Assembly (NCBI GenBank): GCA_002172485.2
Contig: NHFP02000003.1
Span: forward strand, 289,010 to 353,009
Length of the DNA: 64,000 nucleotides
Source: Crocinitomicaceae bacterium TMED114
GTDB taxonomy: Bacteria > Bacteroidota > Bacteroidia > Flavobacteriales_D > Sanyastnellaceae
Reading direction: 5' to 3'
Positions 51,863 through 60,744 of this stretch are shown one piece after another (the stretch's first letter is position 1; each line of letters opens with the position of its first letter). The position numbers and the translations under genes were made by a program. A model generated the notes under the pieces. That model worked only from the letters and a program-made list of their open reading frames with translations, searched no databases and had not been told where the DNA came from.

Positions 51863-53293
51863 ATGGACATTCTGATTCTCGTCTTCTTCGCCCTTTTCTG
51901 TGTGCTGACCGTCTTCCTCCTCCTTCGTTTGCTGAGGAAACAGGGAAATTCACCCGGACTGGACGGCACCGATTCCGCCCCGCTCAAAGCGGAGATAGAA
52001 CGGTGGGAATCCCGCTGGAAAGAAGACCGTACTGACGCCGAAAGGCGTGAAACGGACCTGCGCACTGCCCTCGACGAGGAGAAGGAACGCAGCGGCTCCT
52101 TGCGGGCAGATGTGGCCCGACTCGAAACAGAGTTGGCGTCCGCGCAACAACAAATGCAGGCACTGGAGGAAGGCCGGGAAGACGAGGAAAAGGCCCTCTT
52201 GGACCGCTTCAAGGTCCTTTCCTCCGAATTGCTCGACGCAGGAACGGACCGGCTGAAGAAGGCCAACAAGGCTGAACTCGACGCCCTCCTGAAGCCGTTC
52301 AAAGACCGATTGGACCAATTCGGGAAACAGGTTCAGGACGCCTACGGCGAAGAGCGCAAGCAGCAAGGCGAACTGTCGGAGAAGCTCAAGCAGCTGTTCG
52401 AATTGAACCAGCGGATGACCGAAGAGGCCCACAACCTGACCGAAGCGTTGACCGGCAACTCGAAAGTACAGGGCGACTGGGGTGAATTGCAGCTGGAGAC
52501 CCTCCTCCAGAATGCCGGCCTTGAAAAGGACGTCCATTATGAAGTCCAGGACACTGGCCGCAATGACGACGGCCAATTGCTGCGCCCGGACTTCCTCGTT
52601 CGCCTGCCCGACGATCGGTTGGTGGTCATCGACTCCAAAGTGTCCCTGACCGCCTATGCCAACTGGACGGCAGCGGAAGACAAGGACGACCGGACCACCG
52701 CAATGAAAGCCCACTATGGCAGCATGGAACGCCACGTGCGCGAACTCGGCGACAAGGGATACCAGAACCTCTACGGGACCTCCCCCGATTTTGTCCTGAT
52801 GTACATCCCGGTGGAACCGGCACTGAGCATCGACTTCGACCGGCAGAATGCGTTGTACCAAATGGCAGCGGGCAAGAAAGTGGTTCCCGTGACCACCTCC
52901 ACCCTCCTCGCCACCCTGCGGCTGATCAGTTTCTTGTGGAAACAGGAAAGCCAGCGCCGCAATGCCGAGGCCATCGCCGACCGCGGCCAAAAGCTGCTCA
53001 AGAAGTTCAACGGATTCCTCAGCGATATCCAGAAAGTGGGCGACCGGCTCGACCAAGCCCAATCCTCGCACGAATCGGCCATGCAGAAGCTGTTCAGGGG
53101 CCCCGGAAATCTGGTCAGCCAAGCAGAGAAACTTCGGAAACTGGGGAGCATGGAGACCCCGCTGTCTGCCGATCTCAGCGCCGTGGAAGCGGCTGTGGAA
53201 TCCGACGCGTCTCCCCTCCCACTGCCGGAACCCGAGGCAGACAGCACGGGCGAGGACATCCCGGATTCCTCCCCGAACTTGCCCCAATCTTGA
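51863..53293 (+). CDS. rmuC: RmuC-family DNA recombination protein
   Basis: 476 residues. An N-terminal membrane segment (MDILILVFFALFCVLTVFLLLRLL) leads to a coiled coil (about 40-200), then the RmuC domain: VQGDWGELQLETLLQNAGLEKDVHYEVQ, LRPDFLVRLPDDRLVVIDSKVSLTAY (PD-(D/E)xK-like nuclease core) and FVLMYIPVEPALSIDFD. RmuC limits inversion at short inverted repeats in E. coli. The tail is acidic and low complexity. The stop overlaps the TTG start of the GWxTD gene. Confidence 0.94.
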   Translation: MDILILVFFALFCVLTVFLLLRLLRKQGNSPGLDGTDSAPLKAEIERWESRWKEDRTDAERRETDLRTALDEEKERSGSLRADVARLETELASAQQQMQALEEGREDEEKALLDRFKVLSSELLDAGTDRLKKANKAELDALLKPFKDRLDQFGKQVQDAYGEERKQQGELSEKLKQLFELNQRMTEEAHNLTEALTGNSKVQGDWGELQLETLLQNAGLEKDVHYEVQDTGRNDDGQLLRPDFLVRLPDDRLVVIDSKVSLTAYANWTAAEDKDDRTTAMKAHYGSMERHVRELGDKGYQNLYGTSPDFVLMYIPVEPALSIDFDRQNALYQMAAGKKVVPVTTSTLLATLRLISFLWKQESQRRNAEAIADRGQKLLKKFNGFLSDIQKVGDRLDQAQSSHESAMQKLFRGPGNLVSQAEKLRKLGSMETPLSADLSAVEAAVESDASPLPLPEPEADSTGEDIPDSSPNLPQS

Positions 53294-54636
53294 GGCAGCG
53301 ATTCTCCTTCACGTTCTCCGGCATTCTGTGGCTGACCTTGTGCCTCTGTGGCGCCGTGTGGAGCGGGTGTTCCGGACCGGAGCAACTGGGATCGAAGGCA
53401 TCCAAGCCTTACCTCTGGGAATCCCTTCCCCACCACCCCCAACTGACCTGGCACCGACACCGTGCGGATTCAGCCGCCTTGTACGTTCGGATGCCCGCTT
53501 TCGAGCCCCTGCACCTGCGCTCCGGGGGCAACACGCCATTTGGCTTCTCCTTGGACATCGAACTGGTCGTTGAACCGGTGGAGTGGCCAAACCAGGGAGA
53601 GGTCGAGCGCCCGCCTACCGTACTGCACAGCTTTCAATGGAAGGAAGACGCCGACCCGGAGCGTACCGACCTAATTGAGCGGATCACTTTCCCCATGTCC
53701 GTTGGCCGGTACCGCATCGTCCACACCATTCGGGACCGCCACAGGGAGTCCAATGTCACCGGGGTGACCCTCTTCGACGGATGGTCGCAGGACGCACCTG
53801 TTCGCCAACTCGCCGTCAACCTCGACACGGGGGACCCCGCCTGGGAACACACCCTGCCCGCCGGCGCCCGAGGGGGATGGCTGGTCCCCGCAGACCGGCT
53901 CAACCTCCAGCTCGAGCGCGCCCACCTGTACCCGGTGGATTCCTTCCCTTCCGCTCCATTCCTCGACCGCAACCGCGCACCACTCACCTTTCCCGAATTC
54001 ACCCAACGACAGGCCCCACGCCGGCTGACCGAACAGGATGCCGCGATGCTCCCTGAAGGCGACTGGTCGGGATGGGGACTGGTAGAATGGTCCGCCGAAA
54101 CTGGCACCCACCGCTGGGTAGTAGAAGGCGAAAGCCGGCCATGGATTGCAGCCGTCCGTCGCGCGCACTTCCCCGTCATGCGGGATGTCGACGAGCTGAT
54201 TCGGGCCACCCGCTTCATTGCCACCCGCTCTGAATACAAGGCCATGCGCGACGCGCGGGACCCGAAACTCGCCCTCGATGAATTCTGGCTGGGCCTCACC
54301 GAGGGCCCGCAGTCTGCCAGACGCTTGATCGCCACGTATTACGGTCGGGTCCGAGACGCCAATGTCCATTTCAGCAGCCTGAAAGAGGGTTGGTCCACAG
54401 ACCGAGGCATGGTCTACGTCGTGTTTGGCCATGCGGACCGGGTGCGCCGGGACCGGGCTGGTGAAACGTGGATCTACGGCGAAGAAGGAGATGTCAATGC
54501 GTTGGTTTTCCGGTTCACTGCCGTGGATCGGGGGGATGACTTCAATGCGTTTGAGTTGGAACGTTATCCCGGATTCAGAAGCCCCTGGGAGGCCATGGTG
54601 TCCAGCTGGCGTCGCGGCAAAGTGAGAAAACGATGA
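53290..54636 (+). CDS. GWxTD domain lipoprotein
   Basis: 448 residues with a TTG start at 53290 that overlaps the rmuC stop (TTGA); no ATG fits, and the reading is supported by an immediate lipoprotein signal (RQRFSFTFSGILWLTLCLCGAVWSGC). The name-giving motif sits near the C-terminus: LKEGWSTDRGMVYVVFGHADRVRR, followed by ETWIYGEEGDVNALVFRF. The family is widespread in Bacteroidota with no agreed function. It overlaps the rlmB start by 4 bases, so rmuC, this gene and rlmB are coupled. Confidence 0.86.
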   Translation: MRQRFSFTFSGILWLTLCLCGAVWSGCSGPEQLGSKASKPYLWESLPHHPQLTWHRHRADSAALYVRMPAFEPLHLRSGGNTPFGFSLDIELVVEPVEWPNQGEVERPPTVLHSFQWKEDADPERTDLIERITFPMSVGRYRIVHTIRDRHRESNVTGVTLFDGWSQDAPVRQLAVNLDTGDPAWEHTLPAGARGGWLVPADRLNLQLERAHLYPVDSFPSAPFLDRNRAPLTFPEFTQRQAPRRLTEQDAAMLPEGDWSGWGLVEWSAETGTHRWVVEGESRPWIAAVRRAHFPVMRDVDELIRATRFIATRSEYKAMRDARDPKLALDEFWLGLTEGPQSARRLIATYYGRVRDANVHFSSLKEGWSTDRGMVYVVFGHADRVRRDRAGETWIYGEEGDVNALVFRFTAVDRGDDFNAFELERYPGFRSPWEAMVSSWRRGKVRKR

Positions 54637-55373
54637 GGCACAAGACCAAAAAGACAGACGACCGGATTATCGGTTGGCACCCCGTGATCGAGGCCCTCCA
54701 TGAGGGACTGGATTTGGCCCGCGTTTTGATTCAACGAGACAGCAAGGATGACCGGACCCGTCGCCTGCTCAGCATGTTGCGCGCACGTCGGATCCCGGTG
54801 CAACGTGTGCCCAAGGACCGGCTGGACCGCATCACCAAGAAGAACCACCAGGGCATTGTCGCCTTTGCCTCCCCCATCACGTTCACGCCCATCGAAGAAT
54901 TGGTCCAGCAGGGCTTCGAATCCGGCGAACGCCTCTTCCTCGTCGTGTTGGATGGGGTGACCGACGTGGGCAACCTTGGCGCCATTGCGCGCTCTGCGGA
55001 ATGCTTCGGCGCCACAGGGCTCGTCCTGCAAGACCACCATGCTGCCCCAGTCAATGAGGATGCTGTCAAAACCAGCAGTGGCGCGCTGCTTCGGCTCCCT
55101 GTGGCTCGGGTCCCCGACATCCCCAAGGCGTTGCACTACCTCGGACAATGCGGCCTCGAACGCATTGGACTCAGCGAAAAGGGGAAGCGCCCCTTGGTCG
55201 AATGCACCCCATCAGATGCCGCCTGTTTGGTGCTCGGTGATGAAGAACACGGCATCTCCACCCAAAGCTGGGCCATGTGCGACGTGCACGCCCGAATCGA
55301 CATGCGGGGAAAGACCGGCTCATTGAACGTGAGTGTGGCCGGTGGAATCGGCTTGCACCACCTGCTTGGATGA
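54633..55373 (+). CDS. rlmB: 23S rRNA (guanosine-2'-O-)-methyltransferase RlmB
   Basis: 246 residues. N-terminal substrate-binding domain (DDRIIGWHPVIEALHEGLDLARVLIQ) and a SpoU-type knotted methyltransferase domain: motif 1 TDVGNLGAIARSAECFGATGLVL, motif 2 LVLGDEEHGIS and motif 3 GSLNVSVAGGIGLHHLL. Acts on G2251 of 23S rRNA in the peptidyl transferase P-loop. Start overlaps the GWxTD stop. Confidence 0.94.
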   Translation: MRHKTKKTDDRIIGWHPVIEALHEGLDLARVLIQRDSKDDRTRRLLSMLRARRIPVQRVPKDRLDRITKKNHQGIVAFASPITFTPIEELVQQGFESGERLFLVVLDGVTDVGNLGAIARSAECFGATGLVLQDHHAAPVNEDAVKTSSGALLRLPVARVPDIPKALHYLGQCGLERIGLSEKGKRPLVECTPSDAACLVLGDEEHGISTQSWAMCDVHARIDMRGKTGSLNVSVAGGIGLHHLLG

Positions 55374-55447
55374 TCGGGTGACGGCCGGACGAATGGGGTG
55401 ATAGGAGGGGCCGATTGTCCAATCTCCTCGACGAATGAAAAAAATGC

Positions 55448-55479
55448 TTGTCGATTTATTTCATTTGTTTGTATATTTG
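55448..55479 (+). promoter_or_regulatory. Promoter of the adhesin operon
   Basis: TATATTTG (55472-55479) is an exact TAnnTTTG -7 box. TTG at 55448-55450 lies 21 bases upstream, within the normal -33 spacing. The surrounding sequence is unusually AT-rich. About 140 bases of leader follow before the start codon at 55619. Confidence 0.7.
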
Positions 55480-55570
55480 TTCTCGCCGCCAGTCGTCTGT
55501 TTTCAGTGTTTGACCGAAATCATGCTGAAAACGTTATATGGTACACTTTCGCTACGTTCGCACTCTGGTT

Positions 55571-55593
55571 GTTGACACCTTTCTGGTGTCAAC
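55571..55593 (+). promoter_or_regulatory. Perfect inverted repeat in the adhesin operon leader
   Basis: GTTGACACC (55571-55579) and GGTGTCAAC (55585-55593), 5-base spacer, 25 bases before the start codon. It could be a repressor site or an RNA hairpin that controls translation. Confidence 0.6.
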
Positions 55594-55618
55594 CCCTGGT
55601 ACCCATTTGTCACGTGTC

Positions 55619-58600
55619 ATGCCTGCACGACTCCTTTTCATCGGCGTGCTCCTGATTTGGAGCTGTATTGCCCAGTCTCAGACGTATTTGCGACCAGCAT
55701 GTGATTCCACGTGCCTCCCCGCTTTCACGTCGATCCAAGACAACGTGGACCTGGACTGCACATCGGATTTCCCTCCTTTCGAAGTGGGAGAAGCCACCGG
55801 ATGTGCGTCCAGCCCTGTCAGTCAGATGCCCACCGTGGAATTGGACTACACGTCCAGCACCCTCTACACCGTGGAAACGGCTGAAGGCATTGGCGCCGAC
55901 TGGGCGCTCTGGCTCGGCGGTTTCGAAGACATGGGGTTGGGCGCGAGTGAGTATTTCCATCCCACCGACGCCGGGGTCAGCATGGAAGTGTTTGCCAATG
56001 GAACTGCCCGATTCAGCGGGGTAGTGGCCAATGACGAAGATCCAACCCAGCAATTCCTCCTCGACGTGTTCTTGCAATACGGTCAGGATTATGACAGCTG
56101 GACATCCCAAGGACGCCTCGCTAAAGACGAGTTGGGAACTGGCGCTTTCCCGGACTGGACCTACTACGAAGTGGTGGACACGTTGAGCCGCCTCGAGGGC
56201 CTTGGGGCTTACGAGGGAGACATGCTCTACCTCGATCACATGCCATTCTCCCGCCTGTTCGGTTTCCAATTGGGCGACAATGGTGCCAACAACCGCAACA
56301 CCAACTTCGGTGTCAGCGGATGGTTCTGGTACCGCGGCACCATGTCCGGTGCCGACATCGTGGGAACCGGCGACATCAACGCCGACCTCACCAACGCACA
56401 AGATCAAAGCGCAAGCTGCCCGGTGGTCGAAGGCCGCGAACGGATTGCCATGGCATGGTCCGATTGTGGACATGACATCCAAATCCACACCGTGGAGCGC
56501 CACGATCTGGAGGCCCCGACGTTTGTCGAATTGCCCCCGCTTGAAGCTGCGGACTGCACGTCGCTTCCGGATACGGCAGACCTCTCTGCCTTTGTGGTCT
56601 CGGACGATTGCGACTCCCCCCTCAGCTTGGAGGTCCTGTCCGACGTGGTGGAGGGCGAGCCTTGCAACCAGGTGCTGACACGCACGTGGCGCCTGACCGA
56701 CGCTTGTGGCAACGCCACGGACACCTTCCAAGTGGTGACGCTCATCGACACCACAGGGCCTGTGTTCAGTGTGATGGACGAGACCCTGGCGTGCGAAGAT
56801 TTTGACGACTACGTCCCTACGACCCCCAGCTTTACCGACAATTGCACGCCATCTGAAGACATTGTCTGGACTGCGGAAGAAGGAGAGCCCGTGGGCGCAT
56901 TCCCCTCCGAATTCTCCCTCACTGTGACCTACATCGCGACCGATTTGTGCGGCAACAGCACCGTGCAGACCGCCACCTTGACGGTGGTGGACGACACGGC
57001 GCCGGAGTGGGTTGAGCTGCCCGCCGACACGACACTGGATTGCGCGGCTTGGCCGACGTACGACATTCCAGTGCCGGTGGCCATCGACAACTGTACGGAT
57101 GACCTCGGGAACCCAACTGTGGACACCGTGATCACGGAAGGGGCTTGTGAAGGCCAATTCAGTATGGCCATCACGACCACGGTTGTGGACCTCGCCGGCA
57201 ATGCTGCGAGCCACACGCAAACCATTGAAGTCACCGACACGACGGCGCCGGAATTCATTTACTTCCCGGGGCCGGTCACCATCGACTGTGGTACAGACTG
57301 GCCTGCTGTGGAGGGCAACAACCTCCCCGTCGGAAGCGACGACTGCAGCAACTCGGAACTCACTTGGACCGAGTCTGAATCCGAAGGCGAATGCCCCGGA
57401 TCCACGGTTCTGACGCGCACCTTCACCCTCACGGATGGTTGCGGCAATGCCACAACGGCCACGCAGGAACTCCAGCGAGAAGACAACTCCGGCCCGACCT
57501 GGACGTTTGTTCCTGCGGACATGGAGATTCCCTGTGGCATTGGACTCCCGACCGACCTCGCCACAGCCCAAGACGATTGTGCTGGAGTGGACAGCGTCTG
57601 GGTCACCCTGACTGAAGTGGACCCTACAGAAGGAGGAACGGTCGATGCCTGCCCGGTGATCGAGCGGTTCGAGCGGACCTTCCAAGCGGTGGACTTTTGC
57701 GGCAACATCAGCTCCACCACCCAGACCATCGATGTGATCGATACGGTCGCACCTGTTCTGAGCAATGTGCCTGCTGACCTCACCCTGTCCTGTGGTGAAG
57801 CCCTGCCTTTGGATGTCCCCACCATCGAGGATGCCTGTTCGATGGTGGTTTTGGCCTCGGCCGTGGATACCACTCAAGTGGATTGCCCGGGAACGTTGAC
57901 TGTCGTTCGCACGTTCACGGCGACCGATGCTTGCGGCAACAGCGCGACCGCCCAACAGACCATCCAGGTGATCGACGAGGTCGCCCCTGAATTCACGATG
58001 GTGCCGGCCAACTTGACCATCCTGTGTGACGAAACACTCCCTTCCGACATGGCAGAAGCCACCGATGCTTGCAGCCTTCCTGTCACGGTGGAATTGTTGA
58101 GCGTGGACAGCGTGGCGGGCGACTGCCCCCAAGCCTGGTCGGTAACCCGCACCTTTCTCGCCACCGACGCTTGTGGCAACACGGCTGAAGCTGAGCAAAT
58201 CGTCACCGTGGTCGACACCGTCGCCCCGGAGCTCGAACTGGGACTGGACAGCCTCCAGCTGGAATGCGGCGATGCCCTGCCGACCAACCTGCCTGTCTTT
58301 GGAGACAACTGCGACAGCATGGTCATGGTCGCGGAACTGGACTCCGTGGTGACCCAAGGTGCCTGCACTGGTGCGTACACCGTGGTGCGACAATTCATGG
58401 CCACGGATGCCTGCGGCAACAGCACGCCTTACGAGCAAGTGGTCGACTTCGAAGACACCACGGCGCCCGTGGTCGATGCGGCGAGCATTCCGGCCGACAC
58501 GGTGCTTCAGTGCGGCGACGCGTTGCCGGAAGAAGTGCCCACCGCCACGGAGGGCTGCAGTGAGGTGAGCCTCACGGTCAGCACAGATTCCCTGTCGACG

Positions 58601-59812
58601 GACTCCTTGTGCACGGCGGCTCAGTTGGTGACCCGTACGTTCACCTTCAGCGACGACTGCGGCAACCTGACGTCCGTGTCCCAAGCGATCACCATCGTGG
58701 ACACCATCGCCCCCACGTTCGATGAGTCCACCCTTCCCGAGGACGCGACGTACGACTGTCTCGATGTCCACCCCGTGTGTGCGGACTTCGATGTGCTTGT
58801 CTTCGACGATTGCGGGTCCACGTCGCTGGATTGCGTGGTGGACACCGTTCCCACGGCCTGCCCTGGAACGTACACGCTCATCATGACCTTCACCGGTTCG
58901 GATGGGTGCGGCAACACGGTCAGTGCGAACAGCACCTTCAACGTAGAAGACACCACCGGACCGGTCATTGAGGCCGCTTCCCTTCCGGCGGACACCACCA
59001 TTCAGTGCGGCAACAATCCCGACTTGCTGCTTTCGGAAGACTTCGACGTCTCCGACGACTGCAACGGCTGGGAAATGACCGCCGAGCGGGTAACGGAGGG
59101 ACTCGAAGAGAGCCCGTGCGAGTACACGCTCATCGACACCTACACGTTCACGGATTGCGATGGCAATGAGACCGTCTTCGTACACACCATCACCGTGGTG
59201 GATACGGAAGGCCCGACCATTTCCTTCGCCATTTTCCAGGACGAGCCCTATTACTGCGCCTTTGAAGTCCCCGAATACGCGGTGCCGGCTTCCCTCACTG
59301 CAGACAACGACCTTCCGTTCGGCGCATCCGACAATTGCGCGACCGACGACGAAATCGTGGTCACCTACTCGGATTCCGTGCTCGCAACGAATGGAGACAA
59401 TGACTTCACAGTCCTCCGCACCTGGGTGCTGACCGACCACTGCGACAACAAGACAGAACTCGAGCAAGTCATTGTGGTCGAAGAGCCTGCGTTGGTGCTG
59501 CCCAACGCCTTCAGCCCGGGCGGCAATGGATACAACGACCGCTATGTCATTGGCAACCTTGGCCTTGAAAACAACGGCGCCCCCTATCCCCCCTGCGATT
59601 GGAACACCGATGAGGACTTTGTCAGCTTCATGGTCTTCAACCGATGGGGCACCAAGGTCTTCGAAAGTGAACCCGGCGGCCTGTACCTCAACGATTGGGA
59701 TGGCCGGGACAGCGGAGGCGAACTGCTCGTAGACGGCACTTACTTCATTCTCTTCCGCGTCAATGCGACGCGTGAAGAAGGCAGTTACGTCGACATCCGG
59801 AAAGACCAATGA
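55619..59812 (+). CDS. Giant repeat adhesin with type B T9SS (CHU_C) C-terminus
   Basis: 1397 residues from the ATG at 55619, which gives a signal peptide (MPARLLFIGVLLIWSCIAQSQ); an in-frame ATG at 55538 would mask it. An N-terminal domain (about 25-290) precedes roughly ten HYR/Ig-like repeats of 80-100 residues, marked by TxTDxCGNxxxxxQ, DTxAPxF and VPADLTLSCGEALP-like beginnings. Paired cysteines and many Asp residues suggest disulfide and calcium stabilisation. The last 100 residues (VLPNAFSPGGNGYNDRYVIG, MVFNRWGTKVFES, WDGRDSGGELLVDGTYF) are the gliding-motility CHU_C type B sorting domain. Followed directly by a PorP/SprF-family gene and a PorE-like gene. Likely a surface adhesin. Confidence 0.93.
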   Translation: MPARLLFIGVLLIWSCIAQSQTYLRPACDSTCLPAFTSIQDNVDLDCTSDFPPFEVGEATGCASSPVSQMPTVELDYTSSTLYTVETAEGIGADWALWLGGFEDMGLGASEYFHPTDAGVSMEVFANGTARFSGVVANDEDPTQQFLLDVFLQYGQDYDSWTSQGRLAKDELGTGAFPDWTYYEVVDTLSRLEGLGAYEGDMLYLDHMPFSRLFGFQLGDNGANNRNTNFGVSGWFWYRGTMSGADIVGTGDINADLTNAQDQSASCPVVEGRERIAMAWSDCGHDIQIHTVERHDLEAPTFVELPPLEAADCTSLPDTADLSAFVVSDDCDSPLSLEVLSDVVEGEPCNQVLTRTWRLTDACGNATDTFQVVTLIDTTGPVFSVMDETLACEDFDDYVPTTPSFTDNCTPSEDIVWTAEEGEPVGAFPSEFSLTVTYIATDLCGNSTVQTATLTVVDDTAPEWVELPADTTLDCAAWPTYDIPVPVAIDNCTDDLGNPTVDTVITEGACEGQFSMAITTTVVDLAGNAASHTQTIEVTDTTAPEFIYFPGPVTIDCGTDWPAVEGNNLPVGSDDCSNSELTWTESESEGECPGSTVLTRTFTLTDGCGNATTATQELQREDNSGPTWTFVPADMEIPCGIGLPTDLATAQDDCAGVDSVWVTLTEVDPTEGGTVDACPVIERFERTFQAVDFCGNISSTTQTIDVIDTVAPVLSNVPADLTLSCGEALPLDVPTIEDACSMVVLASAVDTTQVDCPGTLTVVRTFTATDACGNSATAQQTIQVIDEVAPEFTMVPANLTILCDETLPSDMAEATDACSLPVTVELLSVDSVAGDCPQAWSVTRTFLATDACGNTAEAEQIVTVVDTVAPELELGLDSLQLECGDALPTNLPVFGDNCDSMVMVAELDSVVTQGACTGAYTVVRQFMATDACGNSTPYEQVVDFEDTTAPVVDAASIPADTVLQCGDALPEEVPTATEGCSEVSLTVSTDSLSTDSLCTAAQLVTRTFTFSDDCGNLTSVSQAITIVDTIAPTFDESTLPEDATYDCLDVHPVCADFDVLVFDDCGSTSLDCVVDTVPTACPGTYTLIMTFTGSDGCGNTVSANSTFNVEDTTGPVIEAASLPADTTIQCGNNPDLLLSEDFDVSDDCNGWEMTAERVTEGLEESPCEYTLIDTYTFTDCDGNETVFVHTITVVDTEGPTISFAIFQDEPYYCAFEVPEYAVPASLTADNDLPFGASDNCATDDEIVVTYSDSVLATNGDNDFTVLRTWVLTDHCDNKTELEQVIVVEEPALVLPNAFSPGGNGYNDRYVIGNLGLENNGAPYPPCDWNTDEDFVSFMVFNRWGTKVFESEPGGLYLNDWDGRDSGGELLVDGTYFILFRVNATREEGSYVDIRKDQ

Positions 59813-60738
59813 TGACGTTCTCCTTCAACCCCAAACGGATGCGTGCGCTCCATTCCATCTGGCTCGCCCTCGCCCTGGCGACGGGTGGCACCCTGCAAGC
59901 TCAGCAGGATGTGATGATCAGCCAGTACCTGTTCAATGGTCTCCTGATCAATCCAGGCTACGCGGGTTCTCACCCGTACACCTCCTCTTCCCTGCTGCAC
60001 CGCAGCCAGTGGAATCAGTTTGATGGCGCCCCCACCACCAGTGTCCTTGCTGTGGACGGTGCGCTGCGAAACAACAGCATGGGCATGGGCGTCCTCATGA
60101 TCCACGATCAAATCGGGCTCACGACGCAAACCGACGTCTCGGTCAACTTCGCCTACCGCATGCGGCTGGGTGCTGGCCGACTGGCCTTCGGACTGCGCGG
60201 TGGACTTGGCAACACCCGTGCCGATTTGTTTGCTGCTGAATTGTCCGATCCGGGTGATCCCAACTACAGCGAGAACCAGCAAATCACGCAAGCGGCCAAA
60301 TTTGGTTTCGGAGCCTACTATCATTTGCAGCGTTTCTACCTGGGTGTGGCCATTCCGACACTCACCGCACTGGGCCCGACCGCACAAACGGCCGTTCCCC
60401 ACCTCCTTACCACAGCTGGTGTGGTGATGAAAGTGTCCGATGGCGTGATGCTCAAACCAAGCTTCCTCGTCAAGATGGTGGAGACGGAACACCCGCAAGT
60501 GGACCTCAACCTTCACGCCTTGTTCGCTGAGAAAATCTGGCTCGGCGCCGGATGGAGAACAGGGGATGCCATCGTGAGCATGATGGAAATTCAGGTGACT
60601 CCGGAGCTCCGCATCGGTTTTGCCCGAGACTTCACGCTGAGCGAAATCCGCGACTTCTCGGCGGGTTCCAACGAGGTCTTGATCGGCTTTGACTTCGGTC
60701 AAGGCATCACCGCCAAGCGTTCACCCCGTTACTTCTAA
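59809..60738 (+). CDS. PorP/SprF-family type IX secretion outer-membrane protein
   Basis: 309 residues (ATG at 59809 or 59812, overlapping the adhesin stop). Signal peptide ending TLQAQ. QQDVMISQYLFNGLLINPGYAGSH is the PorP/SprF signature, followed by barrel strands such as HRSQWNQFDGAPTTSVLAVDG and ending IGFDFGQGITAKRSPRYF. PorP proteins partner with type B cargo and link them to the secretion complex. Placed right after a type B adhesin, this is probably its dedicated partner. Confidence 0.93.
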   Translation: MMTFSFNPKRMRALHSIWLALALATGGTLQAQQDVMISQYLFNGLLINPGYAGSHPYTSSSLLHRSQWNQFDGAPTTSVLAVDGALRNNSMGMGVLMIHDQIGLTTQTDVSVNFAYRMRLGAGRLAFGLRGGLGNTRADLFAAELSDPGDPNYSENQQITQAAKFGFGAYYHLQRFYLGVAIPTLTALGPTAQTAVPHLLTTAGVVMKVSDGVMLKPSFLVKMVETEHPQVDLNLHALFAEKIWLGAGWRTGDAIVSMMEIQVTPELRIGFARDFTLSEIRDFSAGSNEVLIGFDFGQGITAKRSPRYF

Positions 60739-60744
60739 GTCGGC

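Noticed and set aside
52936..53289. An in-frame extension of the GWxTD gene into rmuC
   Set aside because: It lies wholly within rmuC in another frame, and the lipoprotein signal begins right at TTG 53290.
55610..59809. A 1399-codon open frame on the minus strand opposite the giant adhesin gene
   Set aside because: It mirrors the codon pattern of the plus-strand gene, has no signal, domains or start context, and arises from GC-rich codon bias. The plus frame has a signal peptide, repeats and a CHU_C end.
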